A program made the position numbers and the translations under genes. Below the pieces are notes generated by a model that was given only the letters and a program-made list of their open reading frames with translations, was not told where the DNA came from and searched no databases. A DNA stretch of 64,000 bases from Mycobacterium kansasii ATCC 12478 (lineage in GTDB: Bacteria; Actinomycetota; Actinomycetes; Mycobacteriales; Mycobacteriaceae): the NCBI RefSeq assembly GCF_000157895.3, contig NC_022663.1, forward strand, positions 62,001 through 126,000, written 5' to 3'. Below, in pieces: positions 17,758 to 26,735 of the stretch. How positions within the stretch are numbered: the first letter of the stretch is position 1; every line of letters begins with the position of its first letter.

Positions 17758-20094
17758 GTGCCCAAGACCACACGCGCTGAACCAGGCCGCCTGAGCAGCC
17801 GATTTTGGCGACTTCTCGGCGCCAGTACGGAAAAGAATCGAAACCGGTCCCTGACCCAGGTGACTGCTTCGGGGGAGTACGACGAAGAAGCCGCCGACCT
17901 CACCGACGAAAAGCTGCGCCGCGCGGCCGGGCTGCTCAACCTCGACGATCTCGCGGACTCCGCCGACGTCCCCCAGTTTCTGGCCATCGCCCGGGAAGCA
18001 GCCGAGCGGGCGACCGGTCTACGCCCATTCGACGTTCAGTTACTGGGTGCACTGCGCATGCTCGCCGGTGACGTGATCGAAATGGCGACCGGTGAGGGCA
18101 AGACGCTTGCCGGCGCGATCGCGGCCGCCGGCTATGCACTGGCCGGACGGCATGTCCACGTCGTGACCATCAACGACTACTTGGCCCGCCGCGACGCGGA
18201 GTGGATGGGCCCGCTGCTGGAGGCGTTGGGCCTGACGGTCGGATGGATCACCGCCGAGTCGACCAGCGAGGACCGCAAGGCGGCATACGGCTGTGATGTC
18301 ACCTATGCCTCGGTCAACGAGATCGGTTTCGATGTGCTGCGCGATCAGCTGGTCACCGACGTGGAAGACCTGGTATCGCCCAATCCGGATGTGGCCCTTA
18401 TCGACGAGGCCGACTCCGTGCTCGTCGACGAGGCGCTGGTGCCCTTGGTCCTGGCCGGCACCACCCACCGGGAGACGCCGCGGCTGGAAATCATCCGCAT
18501 GATTGCCGAGTTGGTCCCCGGCACCGACTATGAGACCGACTCCGACAGCCGCAACGTGCACCTGACCGACACCGGCGCTCGCAAAGTCGAGAAGGCGCTC
18601 GGCGGCATCGACTTGTACTCCGAGGAACATGTGGGCACCACGCTGACCGAGGTCAACGTCGCCCTGCACGCGCATGTCCTGTTGCAGCGCGATGTGCACT
18701 ACATCGTCCGGGATGGCGCGGTACATCTGATCAATTCCTCGCGCGGGCGCATCGCACAACTGCAGCGCTGGCCGGACGGGCTGCAGGCCGCCGTCGAAGC
18801 CAAGGAGGGCATCGAGACCACCGAAACCGGCGAGGTGCTCGACACCATCACGGTCCAGGCGCTGATCAACCGCTACGCCACGGTGTGCGGTATGACCGGT
18901 ACCGCGCTGGCCGCCGGTGAACAGCTGCGCCAGTTCTACAAGCTCGGTGTGTCGCCGATACCACCCAACACCCCGAACATCCGAGAAGACGAGGCCGATC
19001 GGGTTTACATCACCGCGGCGGCCAAGAACGACGCGATCGTCGCGCACATCGCCGAAGTTCACGACACCGGGCAGCCGGTGCTGGTCGGCACGCATGACGT
19101 TGCCGAGTCGGAGGAGCTGCACGAAAGGCTGCTGCGGCGCGGCGTTCCCGCGGTAGTGCTCAACGCGAAAAACGACGCGGAGGAGGCACAGGTGATCGCC
19201 GAGGCCGGCAAATTCGGTGCGGTCACCGTGTCGACGCAGATGGCCGGACGCGGCACCGACATTCGGCTGGGCGGCTCCGACGAAGCCGACCATGACCGGG
19301 TCGCCGAACTGGGTGGCCTGCATGTTGTCGGCACCGGCCGCCATCACACCCAGCGGTTGGACAACCAGTTGCGCGGGCGGGCCGGACGCCAGGGCGACCC
19401 AGGGTCGTCGGTGTTCTTCTCGAGCTGGGAAGACGACGTCGTCGCGGCCAACCTCGACACCAACAAATTGCCGATGGACACCGACGAGGACGGCCGAATC
19501 GTCAGTCCGAAGACCGGTAGTTTGCTCGACCATGCCCAGCGCGTCGCCGAGGGCCGGTTGCTGGATGTGCATGCGAACACCTGGCGCTACAACCAGTTGA
19601 TCGCCCAACAACGCGCCATCATCGTCGAACGACGAAACACCTTGCTGCGCACCGCGACCGCGCGTGAGGAATTGGCCGAACTGGCGCCCGAGCGGTACCA
19701 GGAGCTGGCTCAGACGATGTCCGAGAACGGCTCCGACGAGCGCCTCGAGAAGATCTGCCGGCTGATCATGCTCTACCACCTGGACCGCGGCTGGGCCGAT
19801 CACCTGGCTTATCTGGCCGACATCCGGGAGAGCATCCACCTGCGAGCGCTGGGTCGACAGAACCCGCTCGACGAGTTCCACCGCTTGGCGGTGGATGCGT
19901 TCGCGTCACTGGCCGCAGATGCGATCGAGGCCGCACAGCAGACCTTCGAAACGGCCAATGTTCTCGAAGAAGAGCCCGGGCTGGATCTGTCCAAGCTGGC
20001 GCGGCCGACATCGACGTGGACCTACATGGTCAACGACAACCCACTGTCCGACGACACGTTGTCCACGCTGAGCCTTCCCGGCGTGTTCCGCTGA
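17758..20094 (+). CDS. secA2: Accessory Sec ATPase SecA2
   Basis: This 778-residue protein translocation ATPase is shorter than SecA1 and lacks its zinc-binding C-terminal tail. Walker A is MATGEGKT (residues 109-116, catalytic K115), Walker B is VALIDEADSVLVDEA, and the second nucleotide fold includes STQMAGRGTDIRLGG and QLRGRAGRQGDPG. Mycobacterial SecA2 exports a small set of proteins and lipoproteins with SecYEG and is needed for survival in macrophages. The GTG at 17758 gives the 778-residue numbering used for M. tuberculosis and M. smegmatis SecA2. It is followed after 135 bases by pgsA2. Confidence 0.96.
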   Translation: MPKTTRAEPGRLSSRFWRLLGASTEKNRNRSLTQVTASGEYDEEAADLTDEKLRRAAGLLNLDDLADSADVPQFLAIAREAAERATGLRPFDVQLLGALRMLAGDVIEMATGEGKTLAGAIAAAGYALAGRHVHVVTINDYLARRDAEWMGPLLEALGLTVGWITAESTSEDRKAAYGCDVTYASVNEIGFDVLRDQLVTDVEDLVSPNPDVALIDEADSVLVDEALVPLVLAGTTHRETPRLEIIRMIAELVPGTDYETDSDSRNVHLTDTGARKVEKALGGIDLYSEEHVGTTLTEVNVALHAHVLLQRDVHYIVRDGAVHLINSSRGRIAQLQRWPDGLQAAVEAKEGIETTETGEVLDTITVQALINRYATVCGMTGTALAAGEQLRQFYKLGVSPIPPNTPNIREDEADRVYITAAAKNDAIVAHIAEVHDTGQPVLVGTHDVAESEELHERLLRRGVPAVVLNAKNDAEEAQVIAEAGKFGAVTVSTQMAGRGTDIRLGGSDEADHDRVAELGGLHVVGTGRHHTQRLDNQLRGRAGRQGDPGSSVFFSSWEDDVVAANLDTNKLPMDTDEDGRIVSPKTGSLLDHAQRVAEGRLLDVHANTWRYNQLIAQQRAIIVERRNTLLRTATAREELAELAPERYQELAQTMSENGSDERLEKICRLIMLYHLDRGWADHLAYLADIRESIHLRALGRQNPLDEFHRLAVDAFASLAADAIEAAQQTFETANVLEEEPGLDLSKLARPTSTWTYMVNDNPLSDDTLSTLSLPGVFR

Positions 20095-20229
20095 GCCTGT
20101 CGGGCGTGAGCCGCCGAATGTAACGCCAGTGCGAAAAGCGGTGCCGGAAATCGCCACAGCGTTACGCTCGCGACTATGCCACCGGTCCGCCGTGCGGACC
20201 GGATGGTCGCCGGGCTAAGGTCACGGCTC

Positions 20230-20865
20230 ATGGAGCCGGTACTCACCCACACTCGGGTGCTGACGGTACCTAACGTGCTGAGCGCCATCCGCCTAGCGCT
20301 GATTCCGGTGTTCGTCTACGTCATGTTGATTGCGCACATCCATGGCTGGGCGGTGGCGATCTTGGTGTTCAGCGGGGCGTCCGATTGGGCAGACGGCAAG
20401 ATCGCCCGACTGCTCAACCAGTCGTCGCGGCTGGGCGTGCTGCTGGACCCGGCAGTCGACCGGCTGTACATGGTGACCGTACCCATAGTGTTGGCGCTGA
20501 GCGGGACAGTGCCGTGGTGGTTTGTGCTCACGCTGCTGGCGCGTGACGCCGCGCTGGCTGCGACGCTGCCGCTGCTGTGGAGCCGCGGTCTGTCGGCCCT
20601 GCCGGTCACCTACATTGGCAAAGCGGCGACTTTCGCCCTGATGGCCGGCTTTCCGATCCTGCTCTTGGGGCAGTGGGACGCGTTATGGAGTCGCGTCCTC
20701 GGCGCCTGCGGCTGGGCGTTTCTGATCTGGGGTATGTATGCATACCTGTGGGCGTTTGTGCTGTACGTCGTGCAGATGACGATGGTGGTTCGGGGGATGC
20801 CCAAGCTCAAGCACCGGGCATATCAACCAGTTGCGCGAAAAGCGGGCGGCCATGGCCGAGGTTGA
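20230..20865 (+). CDS. pgsA2: CDP-alcohol phosphatidyltransferase PgsA2
   Basis: This 211-residue membrane enzyme has the CDP-alcohol phosphotransferase motif D-x2-DG-x2-AR-x8-G-x3-D-x3-D, read as DWADGKIARLL...GVLLDPAVDR. About six hydrophobic spans are visible. It belongs to phospholipid head-group synthesis, as a PGP-synthase or cardiolipin-synthase-like enzyme. ATG 20230 gives MEPVLTHTRVLTVPN, matching the start of Rv1822; an upstream ATG at 20176 adds 18 residues without a ribosome site. Its 3' end overlaps the next gene by 14 bases, indicating one operon with the three membrane genes that follow. Confidence 0.9.
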   Translation: MEPVLTHTRVLTVPNVLSAIRLALIPVFVYVMLIAHIHGWAVAILVFSGASDWADGKIARLLNQSSRLGVLLDPAVDRLYMVTVPIVLALSGTVPWWFVLTLLARDAALAATLPLLWSRGLSALPVTYIGKAATFALMAGFPILLLGQWDALWSRVLGACGWAFLIWGMYAYLWAFVLYVVQMTMVVRGMPKLKHRAYQPVARKAGGHGRG

Positions 20866-21775
20866 CCGGGTGCTCGGCGGTTATGACCCGAACGCCGGCT
20901 ACAGCGCGCATGCGGCGACGCGGCCCAAGCACAACCCGGTACCGTCGCTGCTTCGCGCGCTGCTGTCCGAACATCTCGACCCCGGCTACGCTGCGTCAGC
21001 CGCCAAACGGGACGGCTCCACCGCGCCCACTGATGGTCGTGCCCGCGCTTTCGGCTGGCTGTGGCAGGCTTTGGCCGCGACTCTGGTCGCAGCGGTATTC
21101 GCAGCCGCGGTGGCGCAGGCCCGCTCCGTTGCACCCGGGGTGCGCGCGGCCCAGGAGCTGCTCGTGGCAAATGTGCGGTCAACCCAGGCCGCCGCTTCCA
21201 GGTTGGCCCAGCAGCGCAGCGTGCTCTCGGCGAAGGTCGACGACGTGCAACGGCTAGCGCTGGCCGACGACGCCGAGGGGCAGCGACTACTCACCCGTCT
21301 GGATGCCCTCAGCCTGGCAGCGGCCAGCACGCCGGTTATCGGTCCGGGGTTGACGGTGACCGTGACCGATCCGGGAGTGGGGCCGAATCTCTCCGATGCC
21401 TCCAAACAGCGGGTGAGCGGCAGCCAGCAAATCATCCTGGACCGCGACCTGCAGCTGGTGGTCAACTCCTTGTGGGCCAGTGGCGCGGAGGCAATCTCGG
21501 TCGACGGCGCCCGGATCGGGCCGAATGTGACCATTCGCCAGGCCGGGGGAGCGATCCTCGTTGACAACAATCCCACCAGCAGCCCCTACTCCATCCTCGC
21601 GGTTGGACCACCGCATGCAATGCAAGATGTCTTCGACCGCAGTCCCGGTCTGCACCGCCTTCGGCTGCTGGAGGTCTCCTATGGCGTCGGCGTCAGCGTC
21701 AACGCCTCCGACGGTCTGGCGCTGCCGGCCGGCGCTATCCGGGACGTCAAGTTCGCCAAACAGATTGGGTCCTAG
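20852..21775 (+). CDS. DUF881 membrane-anchored protein (Rv1823-like)
   Basis: This 307-residue protein has a short cytoplasmic N-terminus, one membrane span (about residues 66-90, ALAATLVAAVFAAAVAQA), a coiled segment (SRLAQQRSVLSAKVDDVQRL) and a DUF881 domain. ATG 20852 was chosen over the TTG at 20831 because MAEVDRVLGG gives the homologue's length of 307. It is the first of a DUF881 / small basic protein / DUF881 trio found next to each other in many actinobacteria and firmicutes. A cell-division or envelope role has been suggested for such clusters, but the function is unproven. Confidence 0.86.
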   Translation: MAEVDRVLGGYDPNAGYSAHAATRPKHNPVPSLLRALLSEHLDPGYAASAAKRDGSTAPTDGRARAFGWLWQALAATLVAAVFAAAVAQARSVAPGVRAAQELLVANVRSTQAAASRLAQQRSVLSAKVDDVQRLALADDAEGQRLLTRLDALSLAAASTPVIGPGLTVTVTDPGVGPNLSDASKQRVSGSQQIILDRDLQLVVNSLWASGAEAISVDGARIGPNVTIRQAGGAILVDNNPTSSPYSILAVGPPHAMQDVFDRSPGLHRLRLLEVSYGVGVSVNASDGLALPAGAIRDVKFAKQIGS

Positions 21776-21836
21776 TGAGAAAAACTTTAGTGAAAGTTGT
21801 TGCCCCGGGCGCGACGAGGACGGGACTGCGGCGGGC

Positions 21837-22169
21837 ATGATCGGTATCGCGGCCCTTGCCCTTGGCATCGTGCTGGGATTGGTTTTCCACCCCAGCGTGC
21901 CCGAGGTGATCCAGCCGTACCTGCCGATCGCAGTGGTCGCCGCGCTTGACGCCGTGTTCGGCGGGTTGCGCGCCTACCTCGAGCGGATCTTCGATCCGAA
22001 GGTCTTCGTGGTGTCGTTCGTTTTCAACGTCCTGGTGGCCGCGTTGATCGTCTACGTGGGTGATCAATTGGGCGTTGGCACGCAATTGTCCACGGCGATA
22101 ATCGTGGTACTGGGAATCCGCATCTTCGGCAATACCGCCGCGCTGCGGCGGCGGCTGTTCGGAGCCTGA
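21837..22169 (+). CDS. Small basic protein Sbp (DUF1290, Rv1824-like)
   Basis: This 110-residue protein has three hydrophobic spans, with the DUF1290 signature LPIAVVAALDAVFGGLRAYLERIFDPKVF. Homologues are called Sbp and lie beside division genes in several Gram-positive bacteria. No ribosome site is obvious before ATG 21837 and no alternative start is close, so translation may depend on coupling to the upstream DUF881 gene, which ends 61 bases before. It sits between two DUF881 genes. The function is not known. Confidence 0.82.
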   Translation: MIGIAALALGIVLGLVFHPSVPEVIQPYLPIAVVAALDAVFGGLRAYLERIFDPKVFVVSFVFNVLVAALIVYVGDQLGVGTQLSTAIIVVLGIRIFGNTAALRRRLFGA

Positions 22170-22185
22170 GGGAGATGAGGTCAGC

Positions 22186-23067
22186 GTGAGCCAGGGCCCT
22201 CCGGACAGCGCCCGCGACGAAAGCCGCTGTGCACCAACCCGGCACGGCCACTCCGAAGCCGAGCGCAACACTCACGAAGCGGCGCGGCGCGGCCGTCACG
22301 AACTGCCCGCCGACCGTCCTCGCCCTGAGATCGGGCCGGTGCCCCGGACGGGACTGTCCGCGATGTTGCGGGGTAGCCGTTCCCGAATGCTATTCGGGGC
22401 GTTGGCAATCTTGCTGTGCCTCGTGCTCGGGGTCGCCATCGTCACCCAGGTCCGCCAGACCGAATCCGGCGATTCGCTGGACACGGCTCGCCCCGCGGAT
22501 CTGTTGGTGCTGCTCGATTCGTTGCGGCAGCGTGAGGCCAGCCTCAACACCGAGGTGGCCGACCTGCAGAACACCCTCAACGCATTGCAGGCCTCCGGCA
22601 ACAACGACCAGGCCGCTATCGAAAGCGCGCAGGCCAGACTGGCGGCGCTGTCGATACTGGTGGGCGCGGTGGGCGCCACCGGACCCGGCGTCACGGTGCG
22701 CATCGAAGATCCCGGTCCCGGAGTAGCCCCGGACACAATGCTCGACGTGATCAACGAGTTGCGCGCTGCCGGAGCGGAGGCGATCCAGATCAGCGACGCA
22801 CACGAGTCGGTGCGGGTCGGAGTCGACACCTGGGTGGTCGGTTCCCCGGGCGCGCTGACCATCGACACCAAAGCGCTGTATCCACCCTATTCGGTTCTGG
22901 CGATTGGCGATCCACCGACGCTGGCCGCGGCGATGAACATTCCCGGTGGTGCGGTGGACAGCATCAAACGCGTCGGCGGACGGATGTCGGTGCAACAGGC
23001 AGACCGGGTGGATGTGACCGCCTTGCGACAACCGAAACCGCACCAATACGCTCAGCCCGTCAAATAA
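22186..23067 (+). CDS. DUF881 membrane-anchored protein (Rv1825-like)
   Basis: This 293-residue protein has a polar, basic N-terminus of about 60 residues, one membrane span (LFGALAILLCLVLGVAIVTQV) and a coiled segment (LDSLRQREASLNTEVADLQNTLNALQ). A C-terminal DUF881 domain ends with QADRVDVTALRQ. The GTG start at 22186 follows a TGAGG ribosome site. It is paralogous to the first DUF881 gene of the trio and separated from the Sbp gene by 16 bases. It is a likely membrane partner in envelope biology; nothing in the sequence indicates catalysis. Confidence 0.86.
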   Translation: MSQGPPDSARDESRCAPTRHGHSEAERNTHEAARRGRHELPADRPRPEIGPVPRTGLSAMLRGSRSRMLFGALAILLCLVLGVAIVTQVRQTESGDSLDTARPADLLVLLDSLRQREASLNTEVADLQNTLNALQASGNNDQAAIESAQARLAALSILVGAVGATGPGVTVRIEDPGPGVAPDTMLDVINELRAAGAEAIQISDAHESVRVGVDTWVVGSPGALTIDTKALYPPYSVLAIGDPPTLAAAMNIPGGAVDSIKRVGGRMSVQQADRVDVTALRQPKPHQYAQPVK

Positions 23068-23090
23068 GCCCCGACCAGAACAGGATTACC

Positions 23091-23489
23091 GTGAGCGATA
23101 TCCCACCCGATCTGCACTACACCGCCGAACACGAGTGGGTTCGCCGCACCGCGGACGACACCGTCCGAGTCGGGATCACCGATTTCGCACAGTCTGCGCT
23201 GGGCGACGTCGTCTTCGTTCAATTGCCGGCCGTGGGCGATGAGGTGACCGCGGGGGAATCCTTCGGCGAGGTGGAATCGACGAAATCGGTGTCGGACCTG
23301 TACGCGCCGGTATCCGGCAAGGTCGCTGCGGTCAACAGCGATCTGGAAGGCACACCGCAATTGGTGAACTCGGACCCGTACGGCGACGGCTGGCTGCTGG
23401 ACCTTCAGGTCGAAAGCTCCGCCGCCGCGGAAGCAGCCTTGGCGGCCTTGCTCGACGCCGAGGCCTACCGCGGAACCATAACCGAATGA
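23091..23489 (+). CDS. gcvH: Glycine cleavage system H protein
   Basis: This 132-residue lipoyl carrier of the glycine cleavage system has the hybrid-motif lysine K65 in GEVESTKSVSDLYAPVSG. It shuttles the aminomethyl group from P protein (gcvB, 3.5 kb downstream) to T protein, which is not in the window. The start is GTG 23091. It ends with an ATGA overlap with a low-complexity frame that runs to garA. The pairing with a glycine-riboswitch-controlled gcvB shows that glycine breakdown is split over two nearby transcripts. Confidence 0.96.
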   Translation: MSDIPPDLHYTAEHEWVRRTADDTVRVGITDFAQSALGDVVFVQLPAVGDEVTAGESFGEVESTKSVSDLYAPVSGKVAAVNSDLEGTPQLVNSDPYGDGWLLDLQVESSAAAEAALAALLDAEAYRGTITE

Positions 23490-23848
23490 CGGTTGCTAAG
23501 GTCCGTGCCGGCGGGTGCGTCCACGATGCGGACCATGCTCTGGCCCTCCGTGAAGGCCTCCGTGAAGGCCTCCGTGAAGGCCTCCGTGAAGGCCTAGGAG
23601 AAGGGTCGGTGTGGGGCTTACGATCCTGCAGTGGTGAGCACGTCGCCGCGCCGAGGCCGACACATGCGGGGTACGGTCGAGACATCAGCGTCAGACGCCG
23701 TTGGCAGCCACGTGAAGCAGTACCAGAAGCAGTACCAGAAGCAGTACCAGAAGCAGTAAAGGTAATACAGTCGGTAAATCCGAGGGAGGCACCGGCCGAT
23801 CGGCCCGGTCGAACAACGCCACAGCGGCCAGTGAGGAGCAGCGGGTGA
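23486..23848 (+). CDS. Doubtful repeat-containing frame bridging gcvH and garA
   Basis: This 120-codon frame overlaps the gcvH stop and the garA start by four bases each (ATGA and GTGA). It contains the peptide repeats GLRE and EAVP, encoded by two 12-bp tandem arrays. Arg/Pro-rich low complexity and weak third-position GC bias argue against a real protein; the exact four-base overlaps argue for one. I list it so that the 355-base spacer is described. It could equally be the garA leader carrying repeats. Confidence 0.2.
   Translation: MTVAKVRAGGCVHDADHALALREGLREGLREGLREGLGEGSVWGLRSCSGEHVAAPRPTHAGYGRDISVRRRWQPREAVPEAVPEAVPEAVKVIQSVNPREAPADRPGRTTPQRPVRSSG
23546..23593. repeat. 12-bp tandem repeat, 4 copies
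   Basis: CTCCGTGAAGGC is repeated four times head to tail, followed by a degenerate fifth copy (CTAGGAGAAGGG). It lies in the gcvH-garA spacer. Confidence 0.95.
23714..23758. repeat. 12-bp tandem repeat, nearly 4 copies
   Basis: GAAGCAGTACCA is repeated three times, with a fourth partial copy ending GAAGCAGTA. It is unrelated in sequence to the 12-bp array 120 bases upstream but has the same period. Confidence 0.95.
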
Positions 23849-24333
23849 CGGACATGGACGCAGAACGAGGGCAGGACCAGACATCTGACGAAGTCACCGT
23901 GGAGACCACCTCAGTCTTCCGCGCCGACTTCCTCAGCGAACTGGACGCACCCGCACAGGCGGGAACCGAGAGCGCGGTATCCGGGGTGGAAGGCCTTCCG
24001 GCTGGCTCGGCGTTGCTGGTCGTCAAACGGGGACCCAATGCAGGGTCGCGCTTTCTGCTCGATCAGCCCATCACATCTGCCGGCCGGCATCCCGACAGCG
24101 ACATCTTTCTCGACGATGTCACGGTGAGTCGTCGCCACGCCGAATTCCGCTTGGAAGGCAACGAGTTCAGCGTCGTCGATGTTGGAAGCCTCAACGGCAC
24201 ATACGTCAACCGTGAGCCGGTGGACTCGGCCGTGCTGGCAAACGGCGACGAGGTTCAGATCGGCAAATTCCGCTTGGTTTTCCTGACCGGACCCAAGCAA
24301 GGTGACGACGACGGGGGCGCCGGAAGCCGGTGA
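23845..24333 (+). CDS. garA: FHA-domain regulator GarA
   Basis: This 162-residue phospho-switch protein has an N-terminal tail with the ETTS phosphorylation motif (T21/T22), targets of PknG and PknB. The FHA domain includes SAGRHPDSDIFLDDVTVSRRHAEF, with the phosphothreonine-binding Arg, Ser and His. Unphosphorylated GarA controls 2-oxoglutarate dehydrogenase and NAD-glutamate dehydrogenase, so it governs glutamate and nitrogen balance. The start is GTG 23845. Its stop overlaps the next MerR gene by four bases. The length equals M. tuberculosis Rv1827. Confidence 0.96.
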   Translation: MTDMDAERGQDQTSDEVTVETTSVFRADFLSELDAPAQAGTESAVSGVEGLPAGSALLVVKRGPNAGSRFLLDQPITSAGRHPDSDIFLDDVTVSRRHAEFRLEGNEFSVVDVGSLNGTYVNREPVDSAVLANGDEVQIGKFRLVFLTGPKQGDDDGGAGSR

Positions 24334-25073
24334 GCGCACCGGATAACTCCGCCCTGGCCGGGATGTCGATCGGCGCGGTCCTGGAGCTGCTGCGACCGGA
24401 CTTTCCCGATATCACGATCTCCAAGATTCGGTTTCTGGAGGCCGAGGGGCTGGTGACGCCGCAGCGCGCTGCATCGGGTTACCGGAGGTTCACCGCGTAC
24501 GACTGTGCGCGGCTGCGGTTCATCCTCACCGCCCAGCGGGATCATTACCTGCCGCTCAAGGTGATCAGGGCGCAGTTGGACGCTCAGCCCGACGGTGAGC
24601 TGCCACCCTTCGGATCCCCTTATGGCGTACCGCGATTGATCCCGGTAAGCGACGACGGCACCGCCGGCACGGGGTCCGACGCGGCGGCGGTGTCGCCGAC
24701 CCGCATTCGACTCAGCCGGGAAGACCTCCAGCACCGCTCCGGAGTCGACGACGACCTGCTGAGCGCTGTATTGAAAGCCGGAGTGATCAAAACCGGCCCG
24801 GGCGGCTTCTTCGACGAACACGCGATCGTCATCCTGCAATGTGCGCGCGCACTCGCCGACTACGGCGTGGAGCCGAGGCACTTGCGGGCATTTCGCTCCG
24901 CGGCCGATCGTCAGTCCGACCTGATCGCCCAGATCGCCGGCCCGTTGGTCAAGGCGGACAAGGCCGGAGCCCGTGACCGCGCCGACGACTTAGCCCGAGA
25001 GGTCGCCGCGCTTGCGATTACTTTGCACACCTCATTGATCAAGTCCGCGGTACGCGACGTTCTGCATCGCTGA
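24330..25073 (+). CDS. MerR-family regulator (Rv1828-like)
   Basis: This 247-residue protein has an N-terminal MerR winged helix (MSIGAVLELLRPDFPDITISKIRFLEAEGLVTPQRAASGYRRF, with the R..FEAEGL signature). The coiled linker and C-terminal half lack the usual metal-binding cysteines. It starts at GTG 24330 within the GTGA overlap with garA, so it is translated with it. M. tuberculosis Rv1828 is the same length and binds the promoter of Rv1831-gcvB in published work as I recall; treat that link as unverified. The gene order garA, MerR, nuclease, MerR is conserved in actinobacteria. Confidence 0.9.
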   Translation: MSAPDNSALAGMSIGAVLELLRPDFPDITISKIRFLEAEGLVTPQRAASGYRRFTAYDCARLRFILTAQRDHYLPLKVIRAQLDAQPDGELPPFGSPYGVPRLIPVSDDGTAGTGSDAAAVSPTRIRLSREDLQHRSGVDDDLLSAVLKAGVIKTGPGGFFDEHAIVILQCARALADYGVEPRHLRAFRSAADRQSDLIAQIAGPLVKADKAGARDRADDLAREVAALAITLHTSLIKSAVRDVLHR

Positions 25074-25179
25074 GGATTAGACTTTCCTCGACAGCGTGTA
25101 TTGGACGACGCGGCAAGGAGCGTACCCACCGCGTCGCCACGCTGAACGGAAACGGCGCCATAGCGGAGGGCAGACACAG

Positions 25180-25674
25180 ATGGGTGAAGTTCGCGTTGTC
25201 GGCATTCGCGTCGAACAACCGCAAAACCAGCCGGTGCTGTTACTGCGCGAGGCCGACGGTGACCGCTATTTGCCGATCTGGATCGGCCAGTCGGAGGCGG
25301 CCGCCATTGCGCTCGAACAGCAAGGCGTCGAGCCTCCCCGACCGCTGACGCATGACCTGATCCGGGATGTCATTGCTGCACTTGGGCATTCGCTCAAGGA
25401 GGTGCGTATCGTCGACCTGCACGAAGGCACGTTTTACGCCGATCTGATCTTCGATCGCGATATCAAGGTGTCGGCTCGTCCCTCCGACTCGGTGGCGATC
25501 GCGCTGCGCGTCGGAGTTCCGATCTACGTCGAGGAGCCCGTGCTGGCCCAGGCCGGTTTGCTGATCCCCGACGAGAGCGACGAAGAAGCCAGTAGTGCGG
25601 TCCGCGAGGACGAGGTTGAGAAGTTCAAAGAATTCCTCGACAGCGTGTCACCCGACGATTTCAAGGCCACCTAG
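25180..25674 (+). CDS. Bifunctional-nuclease (BFN, DUF151) domain protein
   Basis: This 164-residue protein has a BFN domain over residues 1-130 (EVRVVGIRVEQPQNQPVLLLREADGDRYLPIWIGQSEAAAI) and an acidic tail ending EFLDSVSPDDFKAT. BFN proteins resemble plant bifunctional nucleases, although activity in bacteria is little studied. ATG 25180 has GGAGGG about nine bases upstream and gives exactly the Rv1829 length. It follows the MerR gene by 106 bases. It may act with the two flanking MerR regulators, but no direct evidence is in the sequence. Confidence 0.9.
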   Translation: MGEVRVVGIRVEQPQNQPVLLLREADGDRYLPIWIGQSEAAAIALEQQGVEPPRPLTHDLIRDVIAALGHSLKEVRIVDLHEGTFYADLIFDRDIKVSARPSDSVAIALRVGVPIYVEEPVLAQAGLLIPDESDEEASSAVREDEVEKFKEFLDSVSPDDFKAT

Positions 25675-26048
25675 CTTGTCGACAACGCGCGCAACTGTGG
25701 GCGTGGCCGGCCACTCGCCGGCGGGCAGGCGACACCCACACCCGCGGCGAAGACAGTCGGGCAATGCGACCTGACCCGGCGGCATGCACAGCAGCGACCA
25801 CCTCGCGGCTGAGCCGGCTACATCACGGATGCGTCTCATCTCACACGACGCGGACTCGACACGCCTGGCGGATGGCGCCCTGCGGGTCAGACAACAGCGA
25901 TACTTTGATGACGACTTGATGATCAACTGGCGCACCGAAACAGTCCAACAGCGTATGCTCACAAGCACTCGGACCTGAGCAAACATGGTTGCCGAAGCAG
26001 CCAATGACGCAGCTAGTGACAAGAGCGCGATCGGCGAGAGGAAGCACC
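25675..26048. other. Leader and promoter region of resR
   Basis: No coding frame is convincing in these 374 bases. A short palindrome TTGAT-G-ATCAA lies at 25916-25926, and a TATGCT -10-like element lies near 25952. Together these are a possible MerR-type promoter for the gene that starts at 26049. Confidence 0.45.
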
Positions 26049-26675
26049 GTGAGCGAACGGCCACGTCAAGAACAGCTCGATCTTGCAGACCACGCGACTA
26101 CCGCGGCCCATGGTGCTCATGGCGGCGCGACCGAACCCGTTCAGCCCGGGCTGTTTCCCGACGATTCGGTGCCTGATGAGCTGGTCGGCTACCGCGGACC
26201 GAGTGCCTGTCAAATCGCCGGCATCACCTACCGCCAACTCGATTATTGGGCACGCACGTCGCTGGTTGTCCCCTCGATCCGCAGTGCGGCAGGATCGGGA
26301 AGCCAGCGGCTCTACTCGTTCAAGGACATTCTGGTTCTCAAGATCGTCAAGCGGTTGCTCGATACCGGCATCTCGCTGCACAACATCCGGGTTGCGGTCG
26401 ACCACCTGCGCCAGCGTGGTGTCCAGGACCTCGCCAACATCACCTTGTTCTCCGACGGCACGACGGTGTATGAATGCACCTCCGCCGAGGAAGTTGTCGA
26501 CCTTCTCCAGGGCGGCCAGGGTGTGTTCGGTATCGCCGTCTCGGGCGCGATGCGGGAGCTGACCGGCGTCATCGCCGAATTTCACGGTGAGCGCGCCGAC
26601 GGCGGTGAATCCATTGCCGCTCCGGAAGACGAGCTGGCTTCGCGCCGCAAGCAACGCGATCGCAAGATCGGCTAG
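26049..26675 (+). CDS. resR: MerR-family regulator ResR/McdR (Rv1830)
   Basis: This 208-residue protein carries a MerR-like HTH (CQIAGITYRQLDYWARTSLVVPSIRSAAGSGSQRLYSFKDILVLKIVKRLLDTGISLHNI). In this family the helix-turn-helix lies about 45 residues in, after a disordered acidic N-terminus. It matches M. tuberculosis Rv1830 closely. That protein regulates cell growth and division, and mutations in it are associated with antibiotic resilience in clinical isolates (established knowledge). The GTG start at 26049 has an AGAGGA ribosome site eight bases upstream. It stands just before the glycine riboswitch. Confidence 0.92.
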   Translation: MSERPRQEQLDLADHATTAAHGAHGGATEPVQPGLFPDDSVPDELVGYRGPSACQIAGITYRQLDYWARTSLVVPSIRSAAGSGSQRLYSFKDILVLKIVKRLLDTGISLHNIRVAVDHLRQRGVQDLANITLFSDGTTVYECTSAEEVVDLLQGGQGVFGIAVSGAMRELTGVIAEFHGERADGGESIAAPEDELASRRKQRDRKIG

Positions 26676-26735
26676 CACGGACCGGGCATGCGCTGTCGCG
26701 GCAGCGATCGGCGAGCCGAGTAAACTGGTTTCCGC

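Noticed and set aside
18040..19881. 613-residue minus-strand frame across secA2
   Set aside because: Antisense to secA2, with no domain resemblance and no ribosome site.
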